Source: Lutibacter sp. (lineage in GTDB: Bacteria; Bacteroidota; Bacteroidia; Flavobacteriales; Flavobacteriaceae). From it: DNA of 64,000 bases. Shown one piece after another: positions 33,785 to 42,781 of this stretch. A model generated the notes under the pieces. The model ran no database searches. It worked only from the letters and a program-made list of their open reading frames with translations, and was not told where the DNA came from. A program made the translations under genes and the position numbers. Positions within the stretch are counted from its first letter, which is position 1. Each line of letters begins with the position of its first letter. The stretch covers positions 211,066-275,065 of the forward strand of contig NZ_JAEINV010000003.1 of the NCBI RefSeq assembly GCF_016342705.1. Reading direction: 5' to 3'.

Positions 33785-35986
33785 ATGAAATATATAAAAC
33801 TTTATGTACTTGTTGCATTTATTGCAATTTCTTGTAAATCTGTTCAAGAGGCCAATACCACGGTACAAAAACCTGTCACTGTTGAAGTAGATGCCAGAGA
33901 AATTCAAGGCGGAATGTGGATTCCATCTTTATTAGAAGGTATGAATGAAACTGAAATGATGCAGCTTGGTAGTAAAATGACTGCCAAAGATATTTATGAT
34001 GTAAATAATTCTAGCTTAAAAGATGCAATTGTGCATTTTAACGGAGGTTGTACTTCAGAAATTATTTCGCCAAACGGCTTATTATTAACAAATCATCACT
34101 GTGGTTTTGGAGCAATTCAATCACATTCTACAGTTGAACATGATTATTTAGAAAATGGTTTTTGGGCAAAAAGCTATGAAGAGGAATTAGCAAATCCAGG
34201 TATGACTGTAACTTTTATTAAAAGAATAGATGATGTTACAGCTCAAGTTTTTGCGGGCGTTTTAGAAAGTATGGATGAAGCTTCTAAAATGAAGTTGATT
34301 GATCAAAATATTGATAAAGCAACAAAAGCTGCTCAAAAAGAGTCTTGGCAAAATGCTAATGTAAAATCTTTTTATGATGGAAACCAATACCTATTATTTG
34401 TTACCGAAATATTTAAAGATGTTCGTTTAGTTGGTGCGCCACCTTCTTCAATTGGAAAATTTGGTGCGGATACGGATAATTGGATGTGGCCAAGACATAC
34501 GGGAGATTTTTCTATGTTTAGAATTTATGCTGATGCAAATAATCTTCCGGCTGAATATTCAAAAGATAATGTTCCATACAAACCAAAACATTATTTGCCA
34601 ATTTCATTAGATGGTGTTGCTGAAAAGGATTTTACGTTAGTATTTGGTTTTCCTGGAAGTACAGAAGAATATTTACCAGCCGTAGCGGTTGACCAAATTG
34701 TAAATGTGTTGAATCCAGCAAAAATTGAAGTGAGAGATAATGCTTTAAAAATTGTTGATTCATTTATGAGAAAAGATCCAGCAATTAAAATTCAGTATGC
34801 TTCAAAATATGCTTCAACAGCAAATTATTGGAAAAAATGGATAGGTGAAAATCAAGGAATTCAAAAATCGAATGCTATTCAAAAGAAAAGAGATTTAGAA
34901 ACTGAGTTTTCTAAAATTGTAGCTGAAAAAGATTTAGTGGGGTATTCAACTTTGTTAGCTGATTTTGAAAATTTATATAAAGAAATTGAAAAAGTATCTT
35001 TAGCACGTGATTACTGGATTGAAGTTGCATACAGAAATGTTGAATTGTTAGGAATCACTTTTAGAGTTTTTCAATTAGAACAAGCATATTTAAGAGGTGG
35101 AGAGCAAGCATTTGAAAATGCAAGGGAAGCTACTTTAAGTAGATTAGAGGGAACTTATAAAAATTACAATGCTACTGTAGATAAACCAGTTTTTGAAAAA
35201 TTGGTAAGTTTATATGCAGAAAAAGCACCAAAAGAATATTTGCCTGCAAATATGAAAGGTGTTAATTTTTTAACCTTAACAAATGATATTTATACAACTT
35301 CAAAATTAACGACTTTAGAAGGTGCCAAAGAATTATTATCGGGTTCTGCTGAAGAGGTTATTAAAAAGCTAAACGCTGATAGAGCATTTGCTTTTGGTAA
35401 AGAATGGCACACTATGTTTTACACTAGTTTAGAACCTAAATTTCAAGAGTTGAATGTACAAATTGTTGCTGTTCAAAAGAAATATATGAAAGCTTTAATG
35501 GAAGTTTTTCCAAACAAACGTTTCTTTCCAGATGCAAATAGTACATTACGCGTAACTTACGGACAAGTAAGAGGTTACGAGCCAAAAGATGGCGTTTATT
35601 ACAATACAACTACGTATTTAGATGGCGTTATTGAAAAATATGTTCCAGGTGATTATGAATTTAATGTTCCTCAAAAACTATTGGATTTATATGAAGCGAA
35701 AGATTATGGTCAGTACGGAGAAAATGGTAAAATGCCAGTGTGTTTTATAGGTACAAACCATACAACAGGAGGAAATTCTGGAAGTCCGGCCATTGATGCT
35801 CACGGAAATTTAATTGGATTAAATTTCGACAGAGTTTGGGAAGGAACAATGAGTGATATGAATTACGATCCAGATATTTGTAGAAATATTATGGTAGATG
35901 TTCGTTATGTATTATTTATAGTAGATAAATTTGCAGGAGCAAAAAACTTAATAAACGAGATGACTTTAGTACATCCAAAAAAATAA
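33785..35986 (+). CDS. S46 family peptidase, DPP11-like, lipoprotein signal
   Basis: TNHHCGFGAIQSHS, DTDNWMWPRHTGDFS, TGGNSGSPAIDAHGNLIGLNFDRVWEG; lipobox AISC. Confidence 0.96.
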   Translation: MKYIKLYVLVAFIAISCKSVQEANTTVQKPVTVEVDAREIQGGMWIPSLLEGMNETEMMQLGSKMTAKDIYDVNNSSLKDAIVHFNGGCTSEIISPNGLLLTNHHCGFGAIQSHSTVEHDYLENGFWAKSYEEELANPGMTVTFIKRIDDVTAQVFAGVLESMDEASKMKLIDQNIDKATKAAQKESWQNANVKSFYDGNQYLLFVTEIFKDVRLVGAPPSSIGKFGADTDNWMWPRHTGDFSMFRIYADANNLPAEYSKDNVPYKPKHYLPISLDGVAEKDFTLVFGFPGSTEEYLPAVAVDQIVNVLNPAKIEVRDNALKIVDSFMRKDPAIKIQYASKYASTANYWKKWIGENQGIQKSNAIQKKRDLETEFSKIVAEKDLVGYSTLLADFENLYKEIEKVSLARDYWIEVAYRNVELLGITFRVFQLEQAYLRGGEQAFENAREATLSRLEGTYKNYNATVDKPVFEKLVSLYAEKAPKEYLPANMKGVNFLTLTNDIYTTSKLTTLEGAKELLSGSAEEVIKKLNADRAFAFGKEWHTMFYTSLEPKFQELNVQIVAVQKKYMKALMEVFPNKRFFPDANSTLRVTYGQVRGYEPKDGVYYNTTTYLDGVIEKYVPGDYEFNVPQKLLDLYEAKDYGQYGENGKMPVCFIGTNHTTGGNSGSPAIDAHGNLIGLNFDRVWEGTMSDMNYDPDICRNIMVDVRYVLFIVDKFAGAKNLINEMTLVHPKK

Positions 35987-36001
35987 ATTAAACAATAGAA
36001 A

Positions 36002-38179
36002 ATGAGATATTTTAAATTTTATGTAGCACTAGCGGTTCTTTTTATATCGCTAAATTCAATAGCGCAGGTTTCCGAAAAGGTTGATACGCGTAAAATTCAA
36101 GGCGGAATGTGGGTTCCTTCTTTGTTAGAAGGAATGAATGAACAAGAAATGCAATTTCTTGGTAGTAAAATGACAGCCAAAGATATTTACGATGTAAATA
36201 ATTCTAGCTTAAAAGATGCAATTGCGCATTTTGGTGGCGGTTGTACTTCAGAAATTATTTCACCAAACGGATTATTATTAACAAATCATCACTGTGGTTA
36301 TGGAGTTATTCAATCACATTCTTCAGTAGATCACGATTATTTAAAAGATGGTTTTTGGGCCATGAGTTATGAAGAAGAATTACCAAATGAAAGTTTAAGT
36401 GCTACATTTATTAAAAGAATTGATGATGTAACTACCCAAGTTTTTGAAGGTATTTCTGATGATATGGATGAAGCTGAGAAAATGAAAATTGTAAACCAAA
36501 ATATTTTAAAGGTTAACAAAGAAGTTCAAAAAGAAGAATGGCAAGATTCTTACGTTCGTTCATTTTATAAAGGAAATCAATACTTATTATTTGTTACTGA
36601 AGAGTATACAGATGTACGTTTAGTAGGAGCACCTCCAACATCAATTGGTAAATTTGGAGCTGATACTGATAACTGGATGTGGCCAAGACATACTGGAGAT
36701 TTTTCTATGTTTAGAGTGTATGCAGATGCAAATAACCGTCCTGCAAAATATTCAAAAGACAATGTGCCTTACAAACCAGCTCATTACTTACCAATTTCTT
36801 TAGATGGAGTTGAAGAAAGAGATTTTACCATGGTTTTTGGTTTCCCAGGAAGAACAAATGAATATTTACCAGCTATAGCTGTAGATCAAATTGTAAACGT
36901 GTTGAATCCTGCTAAAATTGAAGTGAGAGACAATGCTTTAAAAATTATTGATTCTTACATGCGTAAAGATGCAGATATTAAAATAAAGTATGCATCAAAA
37001 TTTGCTTCAACAGCTAATTATTGGAAAAAATGGATTGGTGAAAATCAAGGAATTCATCAAACAAAAGCCATTGATATTAAAAAAGCGGAAGAAGTAGAAT
37101 TCTCTAAAATAGTGGCTGAAAAAGATTTAGTTGGTTATTCAACCTTGTTATCTGATTTCGAAAAATTATACAAAGAAATTGAAAGCGTTTCTTTAGCACG
37201 TGATTATTGGATTGAAATTGCTTACAGAAATGTTGAATTATTAGGTGTTACTTTTAGAGTTTACCAATTAGAACAAGCCTATTTAAAAGGAGGAGATCAA
37301 GCTTTTGAAAGTGCAAGACAAAACATTTTAGGTAGTTTAGAAGGAACGTATAAAAATTATAGCGCAACCGTTGATAAACCGGTTTTTGAAAAATTAGTGG
37401 CTTTATATGCTGAAAAAACGCCTACTGAATTTGTGCCTGCAAATATGAAAAATGTTAATTATACAAAATTAGCAAATGACATTTATGCAACTTCAAAATT
37501 AACATCTTTTGATGGTGCAAAAGAATTATTATCAGGTAAACCTGCAGATGTAATTAAAAAAATTAACGCTGATAAAGCTTATAAATTTGGAAAAGAATTG
37601 CACAGTATTTTTTACAATCAGTTAGAGCCTAAATTCCAAGCATTAAATTTACAAATTGAAGCACTTCAAAAAGAATATATGAAAGCTTTAATGGAAGTGT
37701 TTCCAAACAAACGTTTTTTCCCAGATGCTAATAGTACATTGCGTGTAAATTACGGAATGGCACAAGGTTATAGTCCAAAAGATGGAGTAACTTATACAAC
37801 TAAAACATATTTAAAAGGAGTAATGGAAAAATACGTTCCTGGAGATTATGAATTTGATGTGCCACAAAAATTACAAGATTTATACCATGCAAAAGATTAC
37901 GGTCAATACGGTGAAAATGGTAAAATGCCAGTAAATGTTTTATCTACAAACCATATGACTGGAGGAAACTCAGGAAGTCCAATTGTGGATGGAAACGGTA
38001 ATTTAATTGGTTTAGCTTTTGATACAACTTGGGAAGGAACAATGAGCGATTTGTATTTTGATGCAGATATTGTACGCAGTATTATGGTTGATATTCGTTA
38101 CGTGTTATTTATTATTGATAAATATGCAGGTGCTAAAAACCTTATTGAAGAAATGACTTTGGTTCATCCAAAAAAATAA
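36002..38179 (+). CDS. S46 family peptidase, second tandem copy
   Basis: Same core motifs; TGGNSGSPIVDGNGNLIGLAFDTTWEG; signal peptide FISLNSIAQ. Confidence 0.96.
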   Translation: MRYFKFYVALAVLFISLNSIAQVSEKVDTRKIQGGMWVPSLLEGMNEQEMQFLGSKMTAKDIYDVNNSSLKDAIAHFGGGCTSEIISPNGLLLTNHHCGYGVIQSHSSVDHDYLKDGFWAMSYEEELPNESLSATFIKRIDDVTTQVFEGISDDMDEAEKMKIVNQNILKVNKEVQKEEWQDSYVRSFYKGNQYLLFVTEEYTDVRLVGAPPTSIGKFGADTDNWMWPRHTGDFSMFRVYADANNRPAKYSKDNVPYKPAHYLPISLDGVEERDFTMVFGFPGRTNEYLPAIAVDQIVNVLNPAKIEVRDNALKIIDSYMRKDADIKIKYASKFASTANYWKKWIGENQGIHQTKAIDIKKAEEVEFSKIVAEKDLVGYSTLLSDFEKLYKEIESVSLARDYWIEIAYRNVELLGVTFRVYQLEQAYLKGGDQAFESARQNILGSLEGTYKNYSATVDKPVFEKLVALYAEKTPTEFVPANMKNVNYTKLANDIYATSKLTSFDGAKELLSGKPADVIKKINADKAYKFGKELHSIFYNQLEPKFQALNLQIEALQKEYMKALMEVFPNKRFFPDANSTLRVNYGMAQGYSPKDGVTYTTKTYLKGVMEKYVPGDYEFDVPQKLQDLYHAKDYGQYGENGKMPVNVLSTNHMTGGNSGSPIVDGNGNLIGLAFDTTWEGTMSDLYFDADIVRSIMVDIRYVLFIIDKYAGAKNLIEEMTLVHPKK

Positions 38180-38198
38180 TAGAAAACATTTTTTAAAA

Positions 38199-38229
38199 AA
38201 AACTCCAAATGAAAATTTGGAGTTTTTTT
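38199..38229. terminator. Bidirectional terminator
   Basis: AAACTCCAAAT-gaaa-ATTTGGAGTTT + T8. Confidence 0.88.
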
Positions 38230-38251
38230 TGATATACAATTAAGCGGTTTT

Positions 38252-39166
38252 TTAAAACTTTAAGTTTATTTTCCAATCAAAAGTTTCATTAGGATTTAAT
38301 GTTAGTAAGCCATTTTGGTTGTTAAAACTATTTGGAGCACATGTCATAGGTTCAATAGCTATGCAATCTCTTGTATTTGGTGTGTACACTTGAAGAAAAC
38401 TTTTTTTGTTTTCTGAAGAAAAGTCTATTTCAATGTTGTAATCATCACATTTAAATAAAGTTAGTGGTTTGTTTATCAAAAAACAATCATCTAAAAAAAT
38501 AGATCCTAAAGTTAGTGGTGTTTTAAATGGTAATTCAATTTCTTGTTGAGGAATCATTTGCTTATTTAAAAAGTATTTTGTGTTTCCATCAAAATTTAAG
38601 GTGCTAGATGATAAGTTTTTTACTTTAAAATATGGATGCCAACCAAGTCCAAATGGAAATTCTTGTTCATCTAAATTTGTGACTTTAAAATCTAATTGTA
38701 AATTATTTTCTGAAAATGTGTAGGTAATATCCAATTGATATGAAAATGGAAAACCTGTAATTGTTCCATTATTTTTATAACTAAAAGTTACAATTGCTAA
38801 ATTTTCTGATGTTTCAGTTTTAGTTACGTTAAACGATTTATTGTAGATATGACCGTGTAAGGAATTATTTAAACTAGTTTCATTACATTCTAGTTGATAA
38901 TCAACCTTATTAAAACTGTATTTTCCATCTGCAATTCTATTTGGTGAAGGAAATAAAAACGAGGAGTTAAATTTATTTTTGTACAATTCAAGTCCTTTTT
39001 CATTATTAGTAATTCCATCAATTATTTCAATTTCGTTTGAATTTAATTTTTGGATAGAAGCTCCTAAATTTGGATAAATGGAACAGTTTAATTTTAAAGT
39101 TTCATTAGTAATAATAACTTCATTTAGAAGTGCGTTTTTTTTTGTGGCGTTTGTAATCTTAAACAT
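38252..39166 (-). CDS. Aldose 1-epimerase family protein
   Basis: LFPSPNRIADGKYSFNKVDYQL, LHGHIYNKSF, FPFGLGWHPYFKV, IAIEPMTCAPNSFN. Confidence 0.88.
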   Translation of the reverse strand: MFKITNATKKNALLNEVIITNETLKLNCSIYPNLGASIQKLNSNEIEIIDGITNNEKGLELYKNKFNSSFLFPSPNRIADGKYSFNKVDYQLECNETSLNNSLHGHIYNKSFNVTKTETSENLAIVTFSYKNNGTITGFPFSYQLDITYTFSENNLQLDFKVTNLDEQEFPFGLGWHPYFKVKNLSSSTLNFDGNTKYFLNKQMIPQQEIELPFKTPLTLGSIFLDDCFLINKPLTLFKCDDYNIEIDFSSENKKSFLQVYTPNTRDCIAIEPMTCAPNSFNNQNGLLTLNPNETFDWKINLKF

Positions 39167-39335
39167 TATTTTTTTGGTTATTTTTTTTTGGTAATCTGTT
39201 TGCGTCTTTTAGGCATTGATTGAGCATCCATTCTAACTGTCCGTTAGTGGAACGAAACTCGTCAGCCGCCCATTTTTCAACAGCTTTGAGTATATCTTCG
39301 TTAATGCGTAATGCAAATGCTTTTTTCTTTGACAT
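39159..39335 (-). CDS. Arc/ribbon-helix-helix family small DNA-binding protein
   Basis: Read directly: MSKKKAFALRINEDILKAVEKWAADEFRSTNGQLEWMLNQCLKDANRLPKKNNQKNNV* (58 aa); not in ORF track; overlaps start of epimerase gene by 8 nt. Confidence 0.88.
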   Translation of the reverse strand: MSKKKAFALRINEDILKAVEKWAADEFRSTNGQLEWMLNQCLKDANRLPKKNNQKNNV

Positions 39336-39336
39336 A

Positions 39337-40284
39337 TTATTTTAATTCGTTTACAAAGGTCGTGATAATTGTTAACAATTCCTGCTTTATTGGTAAATCT
39401 GGATTGTTATAAGAGCTCATGTTTTCTGTGGTGTCACCTTTTATTTCTTTAAAAATATGGTTCATTTCAGCTATAATTTTTAGCCGTGAGTTAGGATTGG
39501 ATTTATGTAATAATTCAGCATCTAAATTTGAAACCTGAATATCTTTTGAACCATTTATAATTAAAATTGGGATGGTTAATTTTTTAATTTCTTCTTGTGG
39601 ATTGTATTTAATCCACGATATTAAAAATGGTTGTACCGATTTATTAAATATTGAAATTAACAAAGGATTAAACTCCTCAACAGTATTTCCTTTTTTTAAC
39701 TCGTTTAATACTTTTTCTGTATCTGCCACTAAAAAGGGCGCTTGTTTACCAATTTGTTCTATTAAAATTTCATCAATACTTCTGCCAGCTCCAGCTAAAG
39801 AAATAAATGCATCAACTTTATTTTCTGAAGCAATCATACCAACTAAACTTCCTTGGCTATGGCCTGCTACTATTATTTTTAAATACTTTTTTGTGTTTTT
39901 AAAATATTGAATTACTGTTTTAGCTTCATCAATAAAGGTGTTAAAACTAATAGAGTCAATTTTTGCTTTATCATCTTTTGTATAAGAAAGGACACTTTTA
40001 TCAAATCTGTAAGAAGCAATATGGCTCTCAGCTAATTCTTCCGCTAAGTATTTTAGTGAATTATTAGTCATTGCTGCATTATTTCCATTTCTATCAGTAG
40101 GTCCAGAACCAGGAATTAATATTACCAAAGGTTTTTTTCCTTTTGAAGTTGGATTTAAAAGTGTGCCGTTTAAATGTATGTTTTTTGAAGGGATACTAAC
40201 TTCCTGTGAGATATAATTTTTTTCTTGGGCATATAAATTGCTCATAAAAAAAATAAGGACTGCTATTAGTGTTTTTAATTTCAT
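39337..40284 (-). CDS. Secreted alpha/beta hydrolase
   Basis: LVILIPGSGPTDRNGN, VAGHSQGSLVGM nucleophile elbow, LIINGSKDIQVS; signal peptide. Confidence 0.93.
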   Translation of the reverse strand: MKLKTLIAVLIFFMSNLYAQEKNYISQEVSIPSKNIHLNGTLLNPTSKGKKPLVILIPGSGPTDRNGNNAAMTNNSLKYLAEELAESHIASYRFDKSVLSYTKDDKAKIDSISFNTFIDEAKTVIQYFKNTKKYLKIIVAGHSQGSLVGMIASENKVDAFISLAGAGRSIDEILIEQIGKQAPFLVADTEKVLNELKKGNTVEEFNPLLISIFNKSVQPFLISWIKYNPQEEIKKLTIPILIINGSKDIQVSNLDAELLHKSNPNSRLKIIAEMNHIFKEIKGDTTENMSSYNNPDLPIKQELLTIITTFVNELK

Positions 40285-40781
40285 GAGATTTTATATTGGT
40301 AGTTGTTTAAAGTTTTTTGTAATTCTTCTTTTAATTGCGTTCCTATTAGTATTTTTTTTCCACTTTTCAACTCTAATTGAATTCCCGTATCTCCTTTTGT
40401 GGTCACACATTTCCCTCGTTTTTTAAAAAAGCTAAGTTTCAAACCCCAACCACCATATTCTGAAATAGCGTCGTATTTTCTTAAATAACATTTTGAAATT
40501 AAATTCCAAGGAATTGTTTTGTATTTTAAATGAAACGGATAAAATTGGTAATGAATTCCTATTTCATCAATTCTGGTATTTAATTTTAGATATATAAAAA
40601 GTAGCATCACCAATAAAATTATAATTACGCCACTTAAAGAGCCAATTTTACTACTTAAATTTTCATTTTCAATTACATTCCAATTGGAGTAGGTTGCAAT
40701 GGAAACTATTATAAATGCCATTGTTAATCCAATAAAAACTAATTTTTGATTGAATTTTTGTTCTTCAATAAAAATCTTCAT
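40281..40781 (-). CDS. Membrane protein with PH-like domain (hypothetical)
   Basis: Two N-terminal TM helices followed by a beta-rich region; 4-nt ATGA overlap with downstream hydrolase. Confidence 0.7.
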   Translation of the reverse strand: MKIFIEEQKFNQKLVFIGLTMAFIIVSIATYSNWNVIENENLSSKIGSLSGVIIILLVMLLFIYLKLNTRIDEIGIHYQFYPFHLKYKTIPWNLISKCYLRKYDAISEYGGWGLKLSFFKKRGKCVTTKGDTGIQLELKSGKKILIGTQLKEELQKTLNNYQYKIS

Positions 40782-40783
40782 TA

Positions 40784-40945
40784 TTATCTATTTTTTTCTC
40801 TTTCTAATAGTGCTTTCATAAAACTTCCACCATGGTGAGTAACGCTGTTTACAATCCAACCTTCTCTAGCTAATTGATTTAAGTTCTCTTCAAAATCTGC
40901 ATCTTTTCCCCACATTCCTTTTTTTATAATTTTATATTCTTTCAT
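40784..40945 (-). CDS. DUF4177-like small protein
   Basis: Read directly: MKEYKIIKKGMWGKDADFEENLNQLAREGWIVNSVTHHGGSFMKALLEREKNR* (53 aa); not in ORF track. Confidence 0.85.
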   Translation of the reverse strand: MKEYKIIKKGMWGKDADFEENLNQLAREGWIVNSVTHHGGSFMKALLEREKNR

Positions 40946-40951
40946 AAGTTG

Positions 40952-41014
40952 TTAAATTAATATTGAAATTGTTGCGTATATAATGGCAATAATGTAAAGT
41001 AAAAAAGTGATCAT
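40952..41014 (-). CDS. Putative 20-aa hydrophobic micropeptide
   Basis: ATG 2 nt after SPFH stop: MITFLLYIIAIIYATISILI*; fills the gap between SPFH and DUF4177 genes. Confidence 0.45.
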   Translation of the reverse strand: MITFLLYIIAIIYATISILI

Positions 41015-41016
41015 TT

Positions 41017-41877
41017 TTAGTGGTTTAAAGTTCCGGTATTTACAATTGGTGCTACATCTTTATCAGAACAGAGTACTACCATTAAATTGCTAACCATAGC
41101 TGCTTTTCGTTCTTCATCTAATTCTACAACGTTATTTTTACTTAGTTTATCCAAAGCCATTTCAACCATACTTACGGCTCCTTCAACAATTTTATGACGC
41201 GCAGCAATAATTGCAGTTGCTTGTTGCCTTTTTAACATAGCGCTAGCTATTTCCTGAGCATAGGCTAAATATCCAATTCTTGCTTCTAAAACTTCAATTC
41301 CAGCCATTTCTAAACGTTCAGATAATTCTTCTTCAAGCGCCTGACTAACTTCATTAACACTAGCTCTTAATGTAATTTCTTCAGCTTTTCCATCATCTTC
41401 AAAGTTATCGTATGGATATAGACTAGCTAATTTTCTTACTGCAGCATCTGATTGTACACGAACAAAATTTTCGTAATTATCAACATCAAAAGCAGCTTTG
41501 TAAGTATCTTTTACTTTCCAGACAGCAATGGTGCTAATCATTATTGGGTTTCCCAGTTTGTCATTTACTTTTACGCGCTCGCTATCAAAATTACATGCTC
41601 GTAATGATATACCTTTTTTTGTGTAAAAAGGGTTTGCCCAATAAAAACCGTTTTCTTTTACTGTTCCAATGTATTTTCCGAATAATAATATCACTTTTGA
41701 AGTGTTTGGGTTTACTAAAAAGAAACCTGGAAGCAGTATAATTGTTAGTGCTATAAAAGTAAGAAATAGGCTAATAATTGAATTAACTAAACTAACTATT
41801 GCGCCAGCAATAAAAAGAAATAATAACAGCAACATAAAATAGCCGTTGGATAATTTAATAATTTTTTCTTGTGTCAT
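41017..41877 (-). CDS. SPFH/Band 7 domain membrane protein
   Basis: N-terminal TM hairpin, LVNPNTSKVILLFGKYIGTVKENGFYWANPFYTKKGISLR, ASAMLKRQQATAIIAARHKIVEGAVSMVEMAL. Confidence 0.95.
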   Translation of the reverse strand: MTQEKIIKLSNGYFMLLLLFLFIAGAIVSLVNSIISLFLTFIALTIILLPGFFLVNPNTSKVILLFGKYIGTVKENGFYWANPFYTKKGISLRACNFDSERVKVNDKLGNPIMISTIAVWKVKDTYKAAFDVDNYENFVRVQSDAAVRKLASLYPYDNFEDDGKAEEITLRASVNEVSQALEEELSERLEMAGIEVLEARIGYLAYAQEIASAMLKRQQATAIIAARHKIVEGAVSMVEMALDKLSKNNVVELDEERKAAMVSNLMVVLCSDKDVAPIVNTGTLNH

Positions 41878-41989
41878 GGTATTAATTTTTTGTAATATTA
41901 AAATGATATCATAAAGATATGAAAAATATAAATATGAAATACAAATAATTGATTAACATTATTTTTATCTTTGCATAAAAATATTTTTA

Positions 41990-42778
41990 ATGAAAACATA
42001 TAAATCGATTCTTATTTTAGTAGCTTTTGTATTTGTTTTGCCAGTATTAAATGCTTCAAACCCATTTTGGGGTGTAACAGGGCATAGAACAATAGGTAAA
42101 ATTGCAGAAGATTATTTATCGTCTAAAGCAAAACGAAAAATTGAAGAATTACTTGACGGCCAGAGTTTAGCTTTGGTTTCAACTTTTGGAGATGATATAA
42201 AATCTGATAAAAGATATAATGAATTTTATACATGGCATTATATAAATATGCCTTTTGATGTGAAATATGAAGATTCTGAAAAAAATGAGAACGGAGATTT
42301 AGTTTCTGGTATAGAAAAGTGTAAGCAAGTTTTATTAGATAAAAATTCCAAAAAGGAAGATAAAGTTTTTTATTTAAAACTGTTAGTGCATTTAATTGGT
42401 GATTTACACCAGCCAATGCACGTGGGTAGATCAGAAGATAAAGGAGGTAACGACATACAGGTAAGGTGGTTTAATGATGGAACTAATTTACATTCTGTTT
42501 GGGATTCTAAAATGATAGAACATTATAATATGACTTTTACTGAATTGGCAGGAAATACCGATAAAATTTCAAAAGAGCAAATTAAATACCTTCAGAACGG
42601 TACTGTTGCAGATTGGGCTAATGAGACGCAACAATTAGCAATTAAAGTTTATGGCTCTGCTGAGGTTGGAGAAAAATTAGGATACAATTATATGTATACC
42701 AATTTTGAATTAGTGCGATCTCAATTACAAGTTGGGGGAGTTAGATTGGCACAAGTTTTAAATACTATTTTTAGCTAA
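41990..42778 (+). CDS. S1/P1 nuclease family protein
   Basis: FWGVTGHRTIGKIAEDYLS; YTWHYINMP; LVHLIGDLHQPMHVGRSEDKGGNDIQVRWF; NLHSVWDSKMIE. Confidence 0.95.
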   Translation: MKTYKSILILVAFVFVLPVLNASNPFWGVTGHRTIGKIAEDYLSSKAKRKIEELLDGQSLALVSTFGDDIKSDKRYNEFYTWHYINMPFDVKYEDSEKNENGDLVSGIEKCKQVLLDKNSKKEDKVFYLKLLVHLIGDLHQPMHVGRSEDKGGNDIQVRWFNDGTNLHSVWDSKMIEHYNMTFTELAGNTDKISKEQIKYLQNGTVADWANETQQLAIKVYGSAEVGEKLGYNYMYTNFELVRSQLQVGGVRLAQVLNTIFS

Positions 42779-42781
42779 AAA

